DNA from: Trichodesmium erythraeum GBRTRLIN201
GTDB taxonomy: Bacteria; Cyanobacteriota; Cyanobacteriia; Cyanobacteriales; Microcoleaceae
DNA length: 45,869 bases
NCBI GenBank assembly: GCA_018457135.1
Contig: JAGGDU010000232.1
Coordinates: 26,988 to 72,856, forward strand
Direction: 5' to 3'
Shown: positions 8,346-16,814 of the stretch, piece by piece
Layout of the letters: every line of letters starts with the position of its first letter
Numbering within the stretch: the first letter of the stretch is position 1
Translations under genes and position numbers: made by a program
Notes under the pieces: generated by a model
The model's input: only the letters and a program-made list of their open reading frames with translations
Database searches by the model: none
What the model was told of the DNA's origin: nothing

Positions 8346-9395
8346 ATGAGTAAGCATTTAATAAACTCAACTAGACTAACCCGAGATTTACAAAAAGTAA
8401 CCTCCGACTTGCATCAAATTAACTCTTTTACTGGACTAATTCGCTTTATTGTATTAGGTTTTGCTTTCTTCAGTTTAGTTACAATAGCATGGTCAACATC
8501 TAATAATTTTTTATTTTCAGGCATTAGCATTTTTGCAGCACTCGTGTATGCTTTCTGGTTAATTTGTACCCATGATATGACTCATCAAACTTTAACTGGG
8601 TGGAGATGGTTTGACAGTATTATGCCTAGACTAATAAGTTGGCCGATGCTGTGGCCTTATAGCATTTATGCTGCACTGCACCAACTACATCACAGCTGGA
8701 ATGGCAGTGACTTACGAGACCCAGAAAGGGTACAGTGGACCTGGGAAGAATATCACAATTCTTGTCTTCTTGTACAATGGTATGTGCGTCATCAATGTAG
8801 TATTGATATTTTTCTGGCAGGAGGAGTAGGGTTAATTATGAAAACCTTCATTTATGGTTGGCGTTACCGAAAGTTACTTTCTCGCCTCCAGCAAAAAATA
8901 TTTCTAGATGTAGGAGGGATGGCATTATTCCATGGAGTTATGCTCGGTTTTGTCATTACAAATGGGTTACTATTGCGCTATTTACTATTTTGGTTAATCT
9001 TAGAAAGAGTAATTGGTATTGTGATGCAAACCCGTGACCATTTAGAACATTATGGACTTTGGGGCAAAGCTAAAACTTATCAACTTACTCAACTTTATGC
9101 CTCTCGTAATCTTCAGGAAAATGATATTATTGGATGGTTAATAGGAGGGTTAAATTATCATGGAGTTCATCATGCTTTTCCTGGTATCCCTTTTAATAAT
9201 TTGCCAGACGCTTTTCATCGTATTCAAGGAGTTTTAGAAACTTATAATCTTCCTTTAATGAAATTTGAGCATAGTTATTTATATGAAACCTTCTTGTTAA
9301 GTCGTTATTCTGCTTTGATATGCGAAACTAAACTCTTAGAATTTACTTCAAATAATCAGATTATTTATCCTCAAAATAATCTGCCTTCAAATTAA
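8346..9395 (+). CDS. Membrane fatty-acid desaturase family protein
   Basis: The 349-residue protein shows the three histidine clusters that bind the di-iron centre of integral-membrane desaturases and hydroxylases: HDMTHQ (HxxxH), HQLHH (HxxHH) and HGVHHAFPG (HxxHH). It has hydrophobic segments around residues 30-75 and 175-215. Such enzymes use O2 and ferredoxin to desaturate or hydroxylate acyl chains or carotenoids in the membrane. The length and the final HGVHHAFPGIPF block fit an acyl-lipid desaturase-like enzyme better than a carotenoid ketolase, but the substrate is not decidable by eye. It is a single gene with a strong hairpin 45 bases after the stop. Confidence 0.82.
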   Translation: MSKHLINSTRLTRDLQKVTSDLHQINSFTGLIRFIVLGFAFFSLVTIAWSTSNNFLFSGISIFAALVYAFWLICTHDMTHQTLTGWRWFDSIMPRLISWPMLWPYSIYAALHQLHHSWNGSDLRDPERVQWTWEEYHNSCLLVQWYVRHQCSIDIFLAGGVGLIMKTFIYGWRYRKLLSRLQQKIFLDVGGMALFHGVMLGFVITNGLLLRYLLFWLILERVIGIVMQTRDHLEHYGLWGKAKTYQLTQLYASRNLQENDIIGWLIGGLNYHGVHHAFPGIPFNNLPDAFHRIQGVLETYNLPLMKFEHSYLYETFLLSRYSALICETKLLEFTSNNQIIYPQNNLPSN

Positions 9396-9440
9396 TAATT
9401 ATAAAAACTATAGATACTGGAGAGTACAAAGTTTTCCCAA

Positions 9441-9471
9441 AAAACTATTAGCTTTTAAAGCTAATAGTTTT
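9441..9471 (+). terminator. Hairpin terminator after the desaturase gene
   Basis: A perfect 14-bp stem (AAAACTATTAGCTT with its complement) and a three-base loop begin 45 bases after the stop and end in a short T run. This reads as an intrinsic terminator. Confidence 0.65.
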
Positions 9472-10560
9472 ATAGCAATATAGCTAGCTTAGATTATTTA
9501 TAGTTGTTTTGAAAAAGTTTCTTACCTTGAGATAGCTCTGAGCTAAAGTTCGCAATAGTTATTCCCAGAATTTCCCATTATCTAATATAAATAAACTTTG
9601 ATCATATAAAAAAAACTCATTATACGATACTTGATAAAGCATCAATTTCCCATTATTAACTACCAAGCCAGGCAAGCAATAGGAAATTCAATAGGTTCAG
9701 GAGCTGTTTAATCTCTAGTCAAACAAATTGGTTTATGGCTTAAATTATTAGGGGCAAAATGGTCACAAAAAAATTTGTCCCGTATACTTCAGCATTGGTG
9801 TGCTTATCTTAATGGTGCTTTTGCTGCTTGATTTTAATGTTGGATAAATGCGATCGCAAAAGCCAAAAAACAAGGATGCTTTACAGTTCAAGTTTACCAA
9901 TAAATTAACTAAATGGTTTAAGTATTCCCTCTTCTTGAGTACAGTTATTTATCCCTTAATAAATTGAGATGAACCTAGTTAAAGTTTTATGAAAAGTTTA
10001 CTATTTTTCCTATCAATACTAAGCAAAAAAAAAATTTAGCAGAACATCAATATTAGCTTTTAATTAAAGAAAATTTTTGTTCTCAATTTATCTTATTTAC
10101 AACATATTCTGTAGTTAATAAGGTACAGTAGCAACAATATTAAAAATAGTTTTTGCAGTGGTTATTATCTAATAATTAAAAACTAGCAAATATTAGATTG
10201 AGCATTTTAGCTTGGCTGTGGTGTATACAAACCACGCAAAAAACTTTTGACTTAGGAGTACCTACTATAATTCTATGGGATTAAAGTTTAGTGATTAGGG
10301 TTGTAAATTAATTATACTTGTGCTAACTGATTTAATTAATGGTTCAATTATTTTCAATTTATAGCTAGGTATATTTGCCATTATTACTACTATTCTTTAC
10401 CCTAAATTAGGCATCAAAAAATATTCTACAAAAACTATTAATGCTTTACCATCTATTGATATATTAAGCGTTATTAACATTACCATTTTTATGAGAATAA
10501 TTACTCAAATAACTGTGTTTTTTTGCCTAAATAAAATTATGAATAATCTATAATTTAAAA
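9472..10560. other. Intergenic spacer of about 1.1 kb
   Basis: It lies between the convergent ends of the desaturase gene and the site-2 protease gene. It holds a decayed ISKra4-type transposase end (9661-9831) and a HIP1 site near 9849. Beyond about 9900 it is AT-rich, with no recognisable gene or strong structure. Confidence 0.7.
9661..9831 (+). pseudogene. C-terminal remnant of an ISKra4-family transposase
   Basis: The plus strand reads AIGNSIGSGAV, a stop, then SLVKQIGLWLKLLGAKWS and LQHWCAYLNGAF. This is the characteristic end of ISKra4-type transposases: the GSGAVES block, then a CAYLNG block. One in-frame TAA and a TGA terminate it, and the rest of the element is absent. Confidence 0.6.
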
Positions 10561-12060
10561 CTATAAACTTAACCATTGTATTACCATCTTTGGAGCAGGC
10601 AATAAAATTAATACTAATAAACCTAGCATTAACAATCCTAAAAAGTCACGTTGATGATTTAGTTCACTAACATCATTAAGAGCAGGTTCATCAGCAAGAG
10701 GCAGTAAAAATAAAAAGATTGCTAAGAATAAATATTCCTTATTTATAAAAGCTAATAGTAATAATAAAAAACGCGAAATTTGACCAATTACCATGGCAGT
10801 GCGTTGCCCAAACATAGCATGCACTATATGACCACCATCAAGTGGTCCAATAGGCATTAAATTATATGCAGTTACTATTAAACCTATATAACCAGCTACT
10901 CCTACTGGATGTAGATTTATAGCTTTATTATAAGTTAACTTTGCACCTAATGCTAATTTGCTCAATATAGTTAATAAAAAAGAAAAAGTGGGATTTAAGG
11001 AATCTAGAGATGAGATTCCTGAATCTTCAGAAAGAGGAACAATACTAGAGTGAGATAAACCCCAAATTAATAGGGGTATTGTAACTATTAATCCGAGTAT
11101 AGGGCCTGCTATACTAACATCAAATAAAGACTTACGATTAGGTACGGGACTTTGCCACCGAGTAAATGCTCCAAAAGTTCCAAACCAAAACGGTGCTGGA
11201 ATAAAACATGGTAGAGTTATAGGAATTTTGTATAGTTGAGCTATTATATAGTGACCAAATTCATGGCATCCTAGAATAAAAATTAGAGCAACTGCGTAAG
11301 GTAAACCTTGGATTAATGAGCTAGGGTTATATTTTATAGTATTCTCAGAAACACCAACTATTTCTTTAGCTCCTACTAATGTAGTAGTGAATAAAGTAAT
11401 TAGTAATAATCCTAAAGCCAAAATTATACCTTTTTTATATTCAGTAGAATCTTGAGTTTTATTCTTACTACAACCAGGGTTAGGAACTAGGGCAAAGAAA
11501 GGTTTACCTTGAAAGCTATTTTGAAATACTACTAAGAAGCGATCGCCAAATTTTCCTTCTACATTTTCTCGTACAGTTTTATAAGCAACTTCAGAGTTAG
11601 AACGTAACTGACCTCGACAAATAACTGCTTGAGGTTTATACTCTAAGTTCCGTAGATAGTAAACTGTCCAAGGAAAACAATTTCGGAGGTTGGTTTCTTC
11701 TGTTTTGTCTATTGCTAGTTTTGGTAAAGTTTGCTTGGTAGTTTGAGTAGAGTCGATTTCAGTTTGACTATTGTAGCTACTATTTTCGATTTTTGATTTA
11801 TCTGATTTACTTGGTACATTACGCCCCCATTGTAGCAATAACCAATATAGACAAGGACACAAAACAAAAGGAATAATAATTAACCCTGGTGGTACTTGTT
11901 TTTGAGGATAGATTAACATCCAAGTTGTCCATATTAAAGACGGTGTCATCATAATTAGCCATAATATCCAGATAGGAGTATGAGTAATTTGACTTACACT
12001 ACGCTGCAATATAAAGTATGTAATTAACCCCAACAAAATTAAAATTAATAAAAAAAGCAT
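10561..12060 (-). CDS. Site-2 protease family (M50) membrane metalloprotease, EGY1-like
   Basis: The 499-residue protein has two N-terminal membrane segments, then a soluble domain (about residues 85-205). The membrane protease core follows, with HEFGH (His266, Glu267, His270) and NLMPIGPLDGGH containing the third zinc ligand Asp408. These are the signature motifs of site-2 zinc proteases that cut within the membrane. The long N-terminal extension and the APFWFGTFGAFTRWQSP region match the cyanobacterial/plastid EGY-type subgroup. No cognate anti-sigma factor is nearby, so the substrate is unknown. The gene is divergent from the MBL gene, with starts about 70 bases apart, so the promoters must share that space. 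Confidence 0.9.
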   Translation of the reverse strand: MLFLLILILLGLITYFILQRSVSQITHTPIWILWLIMMTPSLIWTTWMLIYPQKQVPPGLIIIPFVLCPCLYWLLLQWGRNVPSKSDKSKIENSSYNSQTEIDSTQTTKQTLPKLAIDKTEETNLRNCFPWTVYYLRNLEYKPQAVICRGQLRSNSEVAYKTVRENVEGKFGDRFLVVFQNSFQGKPFFALVPNPGCSKNKTQDSTEYKKGIILALGLLLITLFTTTLVGAKEIVGVSENTIKYNPSSLIQGLPYAVALIFILGCHEFGHYIIAQLYKIPITLPCFIPAPFWFGTFGAFTRWQSPVPNRKSLFDVSIAGPILGLIVTIPLLIWGLSHSSIVPLSEDSGISSLDSLNPTFSFLLTILSKLALGAKLTYNKAINLHPVGVAGYIGLIVTAYNLMPIGPLDGGHIVHAMFGQRTAMVIGQISRFLLLLLAFINKEYLFLAIFLFLLPLADEPALNDVSELNHQRDFLGLLMLGLLVLILLPAPKMVIQWLSL

Positions 12061-12131
12061 AATATATTTGTTTTGCTGATATTGTCTATTTCTAATTAAG
12101 TAATCATACTGTCTTGATACAACAGCCCTTT

Positions 12132-12755
12132 ATGTCTAAAGCTCCCCAGTTTGTCCTAGAAAATATTTTTGCTTTTTCGCCAAATCGGGATACTCTAGGA
12201 GGAACTTCTTATTTTATTGTAGAGAATCAAAACAACATTCTGATTGATTGTCCTGCTAATAATGAAACAAATCAAAAATTTATAATGGCACAAGGAGGAA
12301 TAAAGTGGTTGTATATTACCAATCGTAGTGCTATTGGCAAGGCAAAAGCAATTCAAGCAGCTTTCAAATGTGAGATTCTAATTCAAGAACAAGAAGCTTA
12401 TTTATTGCCTGGACTAAAACCAACGACTTTTGAGTATGAGTTTAATTTAAGTCCACATACTAGTGTTTTCTGGACTCCTGGTCATTCTCCAGGTTCATCT
12501 TGTCTATATTATTCGGGGAATGGAGGGGTATTATTTACAGGTCGGCATTTATTGCCGAATCCTCAGGGGGAACCTGTCCCATTACGTATTCCTAAAACTT
12601 TCCATTGGCCTAGACAGGTTCAAAGTGTTAAATTTTTGATTGACCGATTTTCTTGTGAAACTTTAAAGTATATTTGCCCTGGTGCTAATACTGGTGCCTT
12701 GAGAGGTAAGCGAGTAATTGACTCAGCTTATGATAAGTTAGTTTCTAGGAACTAA
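12132..12755 (+). CDS. MBL-fold protein with degenerate metal site
   Basis: The 207-residue protein has the order of a metallo-beta-lactamase fold: TLGGTSYFIVENQNNILIDCP at the N-terminus, then a position where HxHxDH is expected but ITNRSAIGKA is found, then TPGHSPGSSCLYY, then LFTGRHLL where GDxL is usual. Several metal ligands are therefore missing, while the GHSPGS loop remains. It probably binds a ligand or partner and does not hydrolyse, but that is inference. I chose the ATG at 12132; a TTG at 12114 would add six residues. The next gene starts 15 bases after the stop, so the two are likely co-transcribed. Confidence 0.78.
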   Translation: MSKAPQFVLENIFAFSPNRDTLGGTSYFIVENQNNILIDCPANNETNQKFIMAQGGIKWLYITNRSAIGKAKAIQAAFKCEILIQEQEAYLLPGLKPTTFEYEFNLSPHTSVFWTPGHSPGSSCLYYSGNGGVLFTGRHLLPNPQGEPVPLRIPKTFHWPRQVQSVKFLIDRFSCETLKYICPGANTGALRGKRVIDSAYDKLVSRN

Positions 12756-12770
12756 AAATTATAATACTCT

Positions 12771-13235
12771 ATGGCAACTATCACCGCTTATCCCAATGCC
12801 CCAGATTTATCTGCTAGTGATTATTTAGTTATTGGTCTAGCAACCTGCTTTGTCAAACAAGATGGTGAAATCTCTCAAGTAAAAATTGTTGAACCAATAC
12901 CATCAGCAGCTCTTGAAGCTATTGTTAAAGGAATACCCACTTCATATGAAATAGCTTGTGGAACAACTTTAGGCAAAGTATTATCTGGAGAAACACCTTT
13001 ACTACCTAAAGATTTTCCCCCAGAAGCTCAATTCTCAGATAATTTTGCTGAGAGAGCGATCGCTGCTACTCGCACATATAAAATTCATCCTGAAGTTAAA
13101 TCTTTGGTTCCTCTAGGAAGTCGTCGTGATGACTTCAACTATTCTCTAGAACGTAAACGAATATTAAATGCAGAAAACATTGTTAGTAATGATGACAATG
13201 TTAAGCAACACGAATATACTCACAAAGTTCTTTAA
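12771..13235 (+). CDS. Conserved cyanobacterial protein of unknown function
   Basis: A 154-residue soluble protein with no signal peptide or membrane segment. It is uniformly composed and opens with a SDYLVIGLATCF strand-like segment; EPIPSAALEAIVKGIPTSYEIACGTTLG follows, and it ends in a basic SLERKRIL region and NVKQHEYTHKVL. I recognise the style as a cyanobacterial conserved hypothetical but know no function. It lies 15 bases behind the MBL-fold gene on the same strand. No known domain is visible. Confidence 0.75.
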   Translation: MATITAYPNAPDLSASDYLVIGLATCFVKQDGEISQVKIVEPIPSAALEAIVKGIPTSYEIACGTTLGKVLSGETPLLPKDFPPEAQFSDNFAERAIAATRTYKIHPEVKSLVPLGSRRDDFNYSLERKRILNAENIVSNDDNVKQHEYTHKVL

Positions 13236-13907
13236 TAGCAGCAATTACCGGGATATCTTGAAATTTTCAACTCGTCAAGAATTATTTGGACTAATACACC
13301 AAGCCTCGTGGTTTATTCACTTTTATTGCTGAATACTAACCTTAAAGTAAGCTGTTATGCATTTAAACTGCATATTTTTTTCTGTTTATGTGTAAGAATA
13401 TAACCCTGATTAATTCTGAGTTCTGAGTTCTTACATGGTCTAACCCATTTTAGCAGATACTAACTATATGCAAATTTTTCGTTGGCTTCCACGTCTGTCT
13501 TTTGTCTCAGACTGCCGGTCCTGTAACTAACAACAATAAAGATAACATTAATTTATTCAAAAAAACTAAAAAGTTGTCCTAGAAGGGTGGAGCTTGAAAC
13601 CAAATTTTTCGGTAAATTAACAGCCAACAAATAATGTTTTAGTATTTCTACCAATGAGGAATAAAATAAAGCCTGAGAATTTAATAAATTTAAAAGTGGG
13701 CTAGCAAACCTCACATATATTTGCTTTTTAGCTGTAACTAAACACGAAAGAAAAAAGCGCTCTGCACAATTTTAGGTATATTCTGCCAAATCCGGGTTAA
13801 AAGTACCAGTTTTGAAGAAAACCTAGAATATACCCTGTGAATTTGATGAAATATCAAATGGGAGAAGAATATCTAACCAAGAAGCAAACGAGTAGTTAAA
13901 GTAGATC
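13236..13907. other. Spacer of about 670 bases with dispersed repeats
   Basis: It contains a TTCTGAGTTCTGAGTTCT-type repeat (13413-13432). A segment at about 13585-13660 is similar to sequences near 17010-17070 (GAATTAACAGCCAA type) and 22020-22060 (GCTTTAAACCAAATTTTT type), suggesting an old dispersed repeat family. No gene is recognisable. Confidence 0.5.
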
Positions 13908-14120
13908 TGTTCCAGTAAAAATTTTGATGAGGTAGAACTTAACAAAATTCAAGACAATATCCACCCTGAAGGTGTATTAGTTTTAACGGCACGCCAGAGT
14001 TTCTTACCTAAACTTCAGAAAGTCCTAGACCAACCAGAATGGACTCCTATTGATTCTAAAGTGATGCCAATTTACGATGACCCTATTTATCTTTTAGCGT
14101 ACAAAATTCGGAAACAATGA
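13908..14120 (+). pseudogene. 3' fragment of a truncated gene (possible methyltransferase)
   Basis: An open frame without a start codon reads EVELNKIQDNIHPEGVLVLTAR, then PKLQKVLDQPEW and KVMPIYDDPIYLLAYKIRKQ, and stops in a TGA that overlaps the ATG of the next gene (ATGA). The HPEGVLVLTAR strand and the IYDDPIYLLAYKI end resemble the last strands of a class I SAM-dependent methyltransferase, but the SAM-binding part is missing upstream. The tight overlap shows it once headed an operon with the hydrolase gene. Confidence 0.5.
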
Positions 14121-15136
14121 GTTCAGAATTGAAAAGGCTCGAGCAGATAAATGAAGAATTGGTAAGAGTTCCTAATTTAACCCGCCATGAATTACTAGGT
14201 ATGAAAGTGATTCAAGAGAGCCAAGAATTGGTTCATCGAGTTGGTGCTACAAACAAACCTACACAAAGTCTTCCATTCACTAAATTATATCTGCCGATGG
14301 CCTTCACAGGTATCTTAGAACCAAAGAAGTTAGTTGATAAGACTCATCGTGCAATCCAAATCCTATTACCTGGTACAGGAACAACCTTTTCTGTTGCCGA
14401 GACCTTATGCGATGTTGCAGGCACTTTTCATGGCCGAAAAAGCAAGAATCGTGGAACTGGACGAAAAAGCAACCAAAGTTTATTAACTGAATTATTACCT
14501 GAGGGTGAGACATTCCGTGTGGCTTCTTTTCCTGCCGATCTTCCACTTAACGGCATGGGTTCAGATGCTCCATTTGAATTTGCCAGCGAGCATGGTCTTA
14601 TGACAATAATTCGCCATGTTCATCTTGTATTGTCGCGACTTTATCCTGATCGCCCAGTTTTTATTGCTGGACGTAGTCAAGGTGGTATAGCAGGTATAAT
14701 GTATGCACAACATTATCATGACTTGGCTGGAGCAATAGCAGTTAATCCACCACATCCAGATCCAGAACTATTTCAATTTACTGTTCAATATTTGGAGGAG
14801 AAAGCTGGAATTCTAGCAGATCTTCTCCATGCTCCAGGTGTCACTTTACACGATTATAGTTGGGAAGCCTACAAGACTTTCACACCGAACTTTAATTATC
14901 CATCTAGACCATCTCTATCTCCAATCCTAATTTTGGTTAGCTTGGGCGACCCTTTCAATTTATTTCCTCAGTATCTTCATAAGCTGCAGGAATTTGCAGA
15001 AAATGACGAAAAATGTAAGTTGCATATACTTGATGCAGGACACAATCTTTGGGATAGGAAATCCGTGGATACATATCAAGATGTAATTAATTTGCACATC
15101 CAATTTATGTTGAACCAAATTAAATTCAGATTGTAA
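14117..15136 (+). CDS. Alpha/beta hydrolase-like protein
   Basis: The 339-residue protein has a central QILLPGTGTTFS strand-turn (oxyanion-type loop), a nucleophile elbow GRSQGG with Ser187, and DAGHNLW with His309 near the end. An Asp in LVSLGDPFNLF is well placed as the acid. Together these give a plausible Ser-Asp-His triad of the alpha/beta hydrolase fold. No signal peptide is visible, so a cytosolic ester- or thioester-type hydrolase is likely; the substrate is unknown. Its ATG overlaps the stop of the upstream fragment, and the broken dehydrogenase starts five bases after its stop. It is the only intact member of this small operon, so it may be losing its pathway. Confidence 0.72.
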   Translation: MSSELKRLEQINEELVRVPNLTRHELLGMKVIQESQELVHRVGATNKPTQSLPFTKLYLPMAFTGILEPKKLVDKTHRAIQILLPGTGTTFSVAETLCDVAGTFHGRKSKNRGTGRKSNQSLLTELLPEGETFRVASFPADLPLNGMGSDAPFEFASEHGLMTIIRHVHLVLSRLYPDRPVFIAGRSQGGIAGIMYAQHYHDLAGAIAVNPPHPDPELFQFTVQYLEEKAGILADLLHAPGVTLHDYSWEAYKTFTPNFNYPSRPSLSPILILVSLGDPFNLFPQYLHKLQEFAENDEKCKLHILDAGHNLWDRKSVDTYQDVINLHIQFMLNQIKFRL

Positions 15137-15141
15137 AAACT

Positions 15142-16246
15142 ATGTACCATGTCACTATATTAGGAACTGGAAAAATTGGGTCGGCGATCGCTAAACTTTT
15201 ACATTACAGCAGTGATTAAATCATAATGGTTAGGGATATAGAACCTGAAGCTTTAGAAAGCTTAACAGCATCTTTGCCTGTCAATGCCTTTTCCATAGAT
15301 ATAAGTGATGAAACTACTCTGACAAAAAAACTAGAAGGCCAAGATTGTGTTGTCTCTGCTTGCTCCTATGAAGTCAATCCTATCATTGCTAGGGCTGCAG
15401 CTAAAGCTAGGGTCAGTTATTTTGACTTGACTGAAGATGTAGCAACTACCAATGTAGTTCGTTCTATTGCCAAAACAAGTCCTAATAGTTCTATCTTTGT
15501 ACCTCAGTGCGGACTTGCCCCTGGGTTTATCGGTATCCTTGCTAATCACCTGTGTAGTGGTTTTGAGAAGCTTGAAGATTTAAAAATGCGTGTAGGTGCT
15601 CTACCGCAGTACCCATCTAATATGATGATGTATAACCTCACCTGGTCTACAACCGGTTTAATTAATGAATACTGTAATCCTTGTGAAGTTATTCATAATG
15701 GTCGTAAAGTTGAGGCCATACCCTTAGAAGAAGAGGAGTCTTTCTCCCTAGATGGAGAAAATTACGAAGCATTTAATACTTCTGGTGGGAACTCTTTGCG
15801 AAACTCTCGAGGGCCAAGTGCGCAATCTTAACTATAAGACCCTGGGTTATCCCGGTCATCAATATCTGATGAAATTTTTAACCAATGAATTGGGTTTAAG
15901 TGACCGCCGAGAACTTCTTCAAGAAATATTGGAAAATGCTATACCTATGACGAAGCAAGATGTAATAGTTATCTTCTGTTCTGTAAATGGTTGGAGAAAT
16001 GGTTATCTTGAACAAATCAGCGATGTCCGCAAGATTTACCCCATAAGCTTGTATGGAGAAATATGGAGTGCTATCCAGCTTACAACTTCTGCCTCCCTTT
16101 GCGCTGTGTTGGATATGTATCTCAATGGAAAAATCATCCAAAGTCGTTTCCTCAAACAAGAGCAGATTAGCTTAGATGCTTTCCTGGCCAATCGCTTTGG
16201 TTGGTACTATACCCAAAAAGACAGAACCCTAGTAGATTTTAGATGA
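15142..16246 (+). pseudogene. Broken lysine-6-dehydrogenase / saccharopine dehydrogenase-like gene
   Basis: Repaired, this would be about 367 residues. It starts MYHVTILGTGKIGSAIAKLL, a Rossmann NAD(P)-binding loop, and continues through VVSACSYEVNP, FVPQCGLAPGFIGILANHL and EAFNTSGG. That series matches saccharopine dehydrogenase-family enzymes, most closely L-lysine 6-dehydrogenase. Two lesions break it: an in-frame TAA at 15217-15219 (codon 26), and a frame change at the GGG at 15787-15789, where one extra G explains the switch. The remaining frame runs to a TGA at 16244. Either it is a young pseudogene or the lesions are sequencing errors. Confidence 0.82.
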
Positions 16247-16293
16247 ATTTTGGTCTAGGTCGGTCTAGGTCTAACAAAGTATGAAAATAAAAA

Positions 16294-16322
16294 TTGAATA
16301 ATTCCGAATATTTATTATTCAA
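16294..16322 (+). terminator. Possible terminator after the broken dehydrogenase
   Basis: TTGAATAAT and its exact complement form a 9-bp AT-rich stem around an 11-base loop, 47 bases past the TGA. There is no T run, so it is weak. Confidence 0.3.
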
Positions 16323-16420
16323 TAGTTTAGCAACTACCAAAAAATACAAATCATACCTGAATTTACCAACGCTTTTTGGTCTATAAAGTAAAAATTCAGG
16401 TTAGCAGCTAACAAAATTAT

Positions 16421-16448
16421 CCCAATTACTTAAATACAGAAATTAGAG
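16421..16448. repeat. 28-bp dispersed direct repeat, copy 1
   Basis: The 28 bases beginning CCCAATTACTTAAATACAGA recur exactly at 18934-18961, about 2.5 kb away, in the same orientation. Similarity continues weakly on both sides. Both copies lie a short way downstream of a plus-strand gene or gene remnant. Confidence 0.75.
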
Positions 16449-16676
16449 GTGATTTGTAAAAATAGAATTATAACCAAGCAAAGGGATATAGTTGTCGCCC
16501 ACCCTCCCACAACACTTCAATCAAGAAATAAAACAAAAATCAAGCAAAATGAAAAATCCAGAGAGAATTTACCTCTCTAGATGAAAAACTTAGTATCTGT
16601 AAGCTTCCACAGTATTATGTTCACAATTTTACTAACAATGAAAAAGGAAGCAAATAACTTTTGAGAGATTTTATTT

Positions 16677-16814
16677 TTATCTGAAACCTACTGCTGCTTG
16701 CCATACAAAAGCTAGCAACAAAAAGAATACAGGAATTACTGGTAAAACATCGACTAACGGATTAAAAACTGAGTAAGCTTCTGGCAGTTTTGCCAATAGC
16801 ATTGCTAATTCCAT
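16677..16814 (-). CDS. psbK: Photosystem II reaction centre protein K
   Basis: A 45-residue frame that is easy to miss because of its size. It reads [14 protein letters not shown], then [22 protein letters not shown], then QAAVGFR. The LAKLPEAY segment, the [10 protein letters not shown] turn and the single transmembrane helix ending FVWQAAVGF are diagnostic of PsbK, a low-molecular-mass photosystem II core subunit beside CP43. In this family a short N-terminal leader before KLPEAY is removed on maturation. AGGTAGG lies about eight bases before the ATG and fits a ribosome binding site. It is a single gene on the minus strand, flanked by spacers. Confidence 0.95.
   Translation of the reverse strand: MELAMLLAKLPEAYSVFNPLVDVLPVIPVFFLLLAFVWQAAVGFR

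Noticed and set aside
15226-16246. Annotating two separate intact genes in this interval
   Set aside because: The two open frames are consecutive parts of one saccharopine dehydrogenase-like protein, and a single extra G explains the switch.
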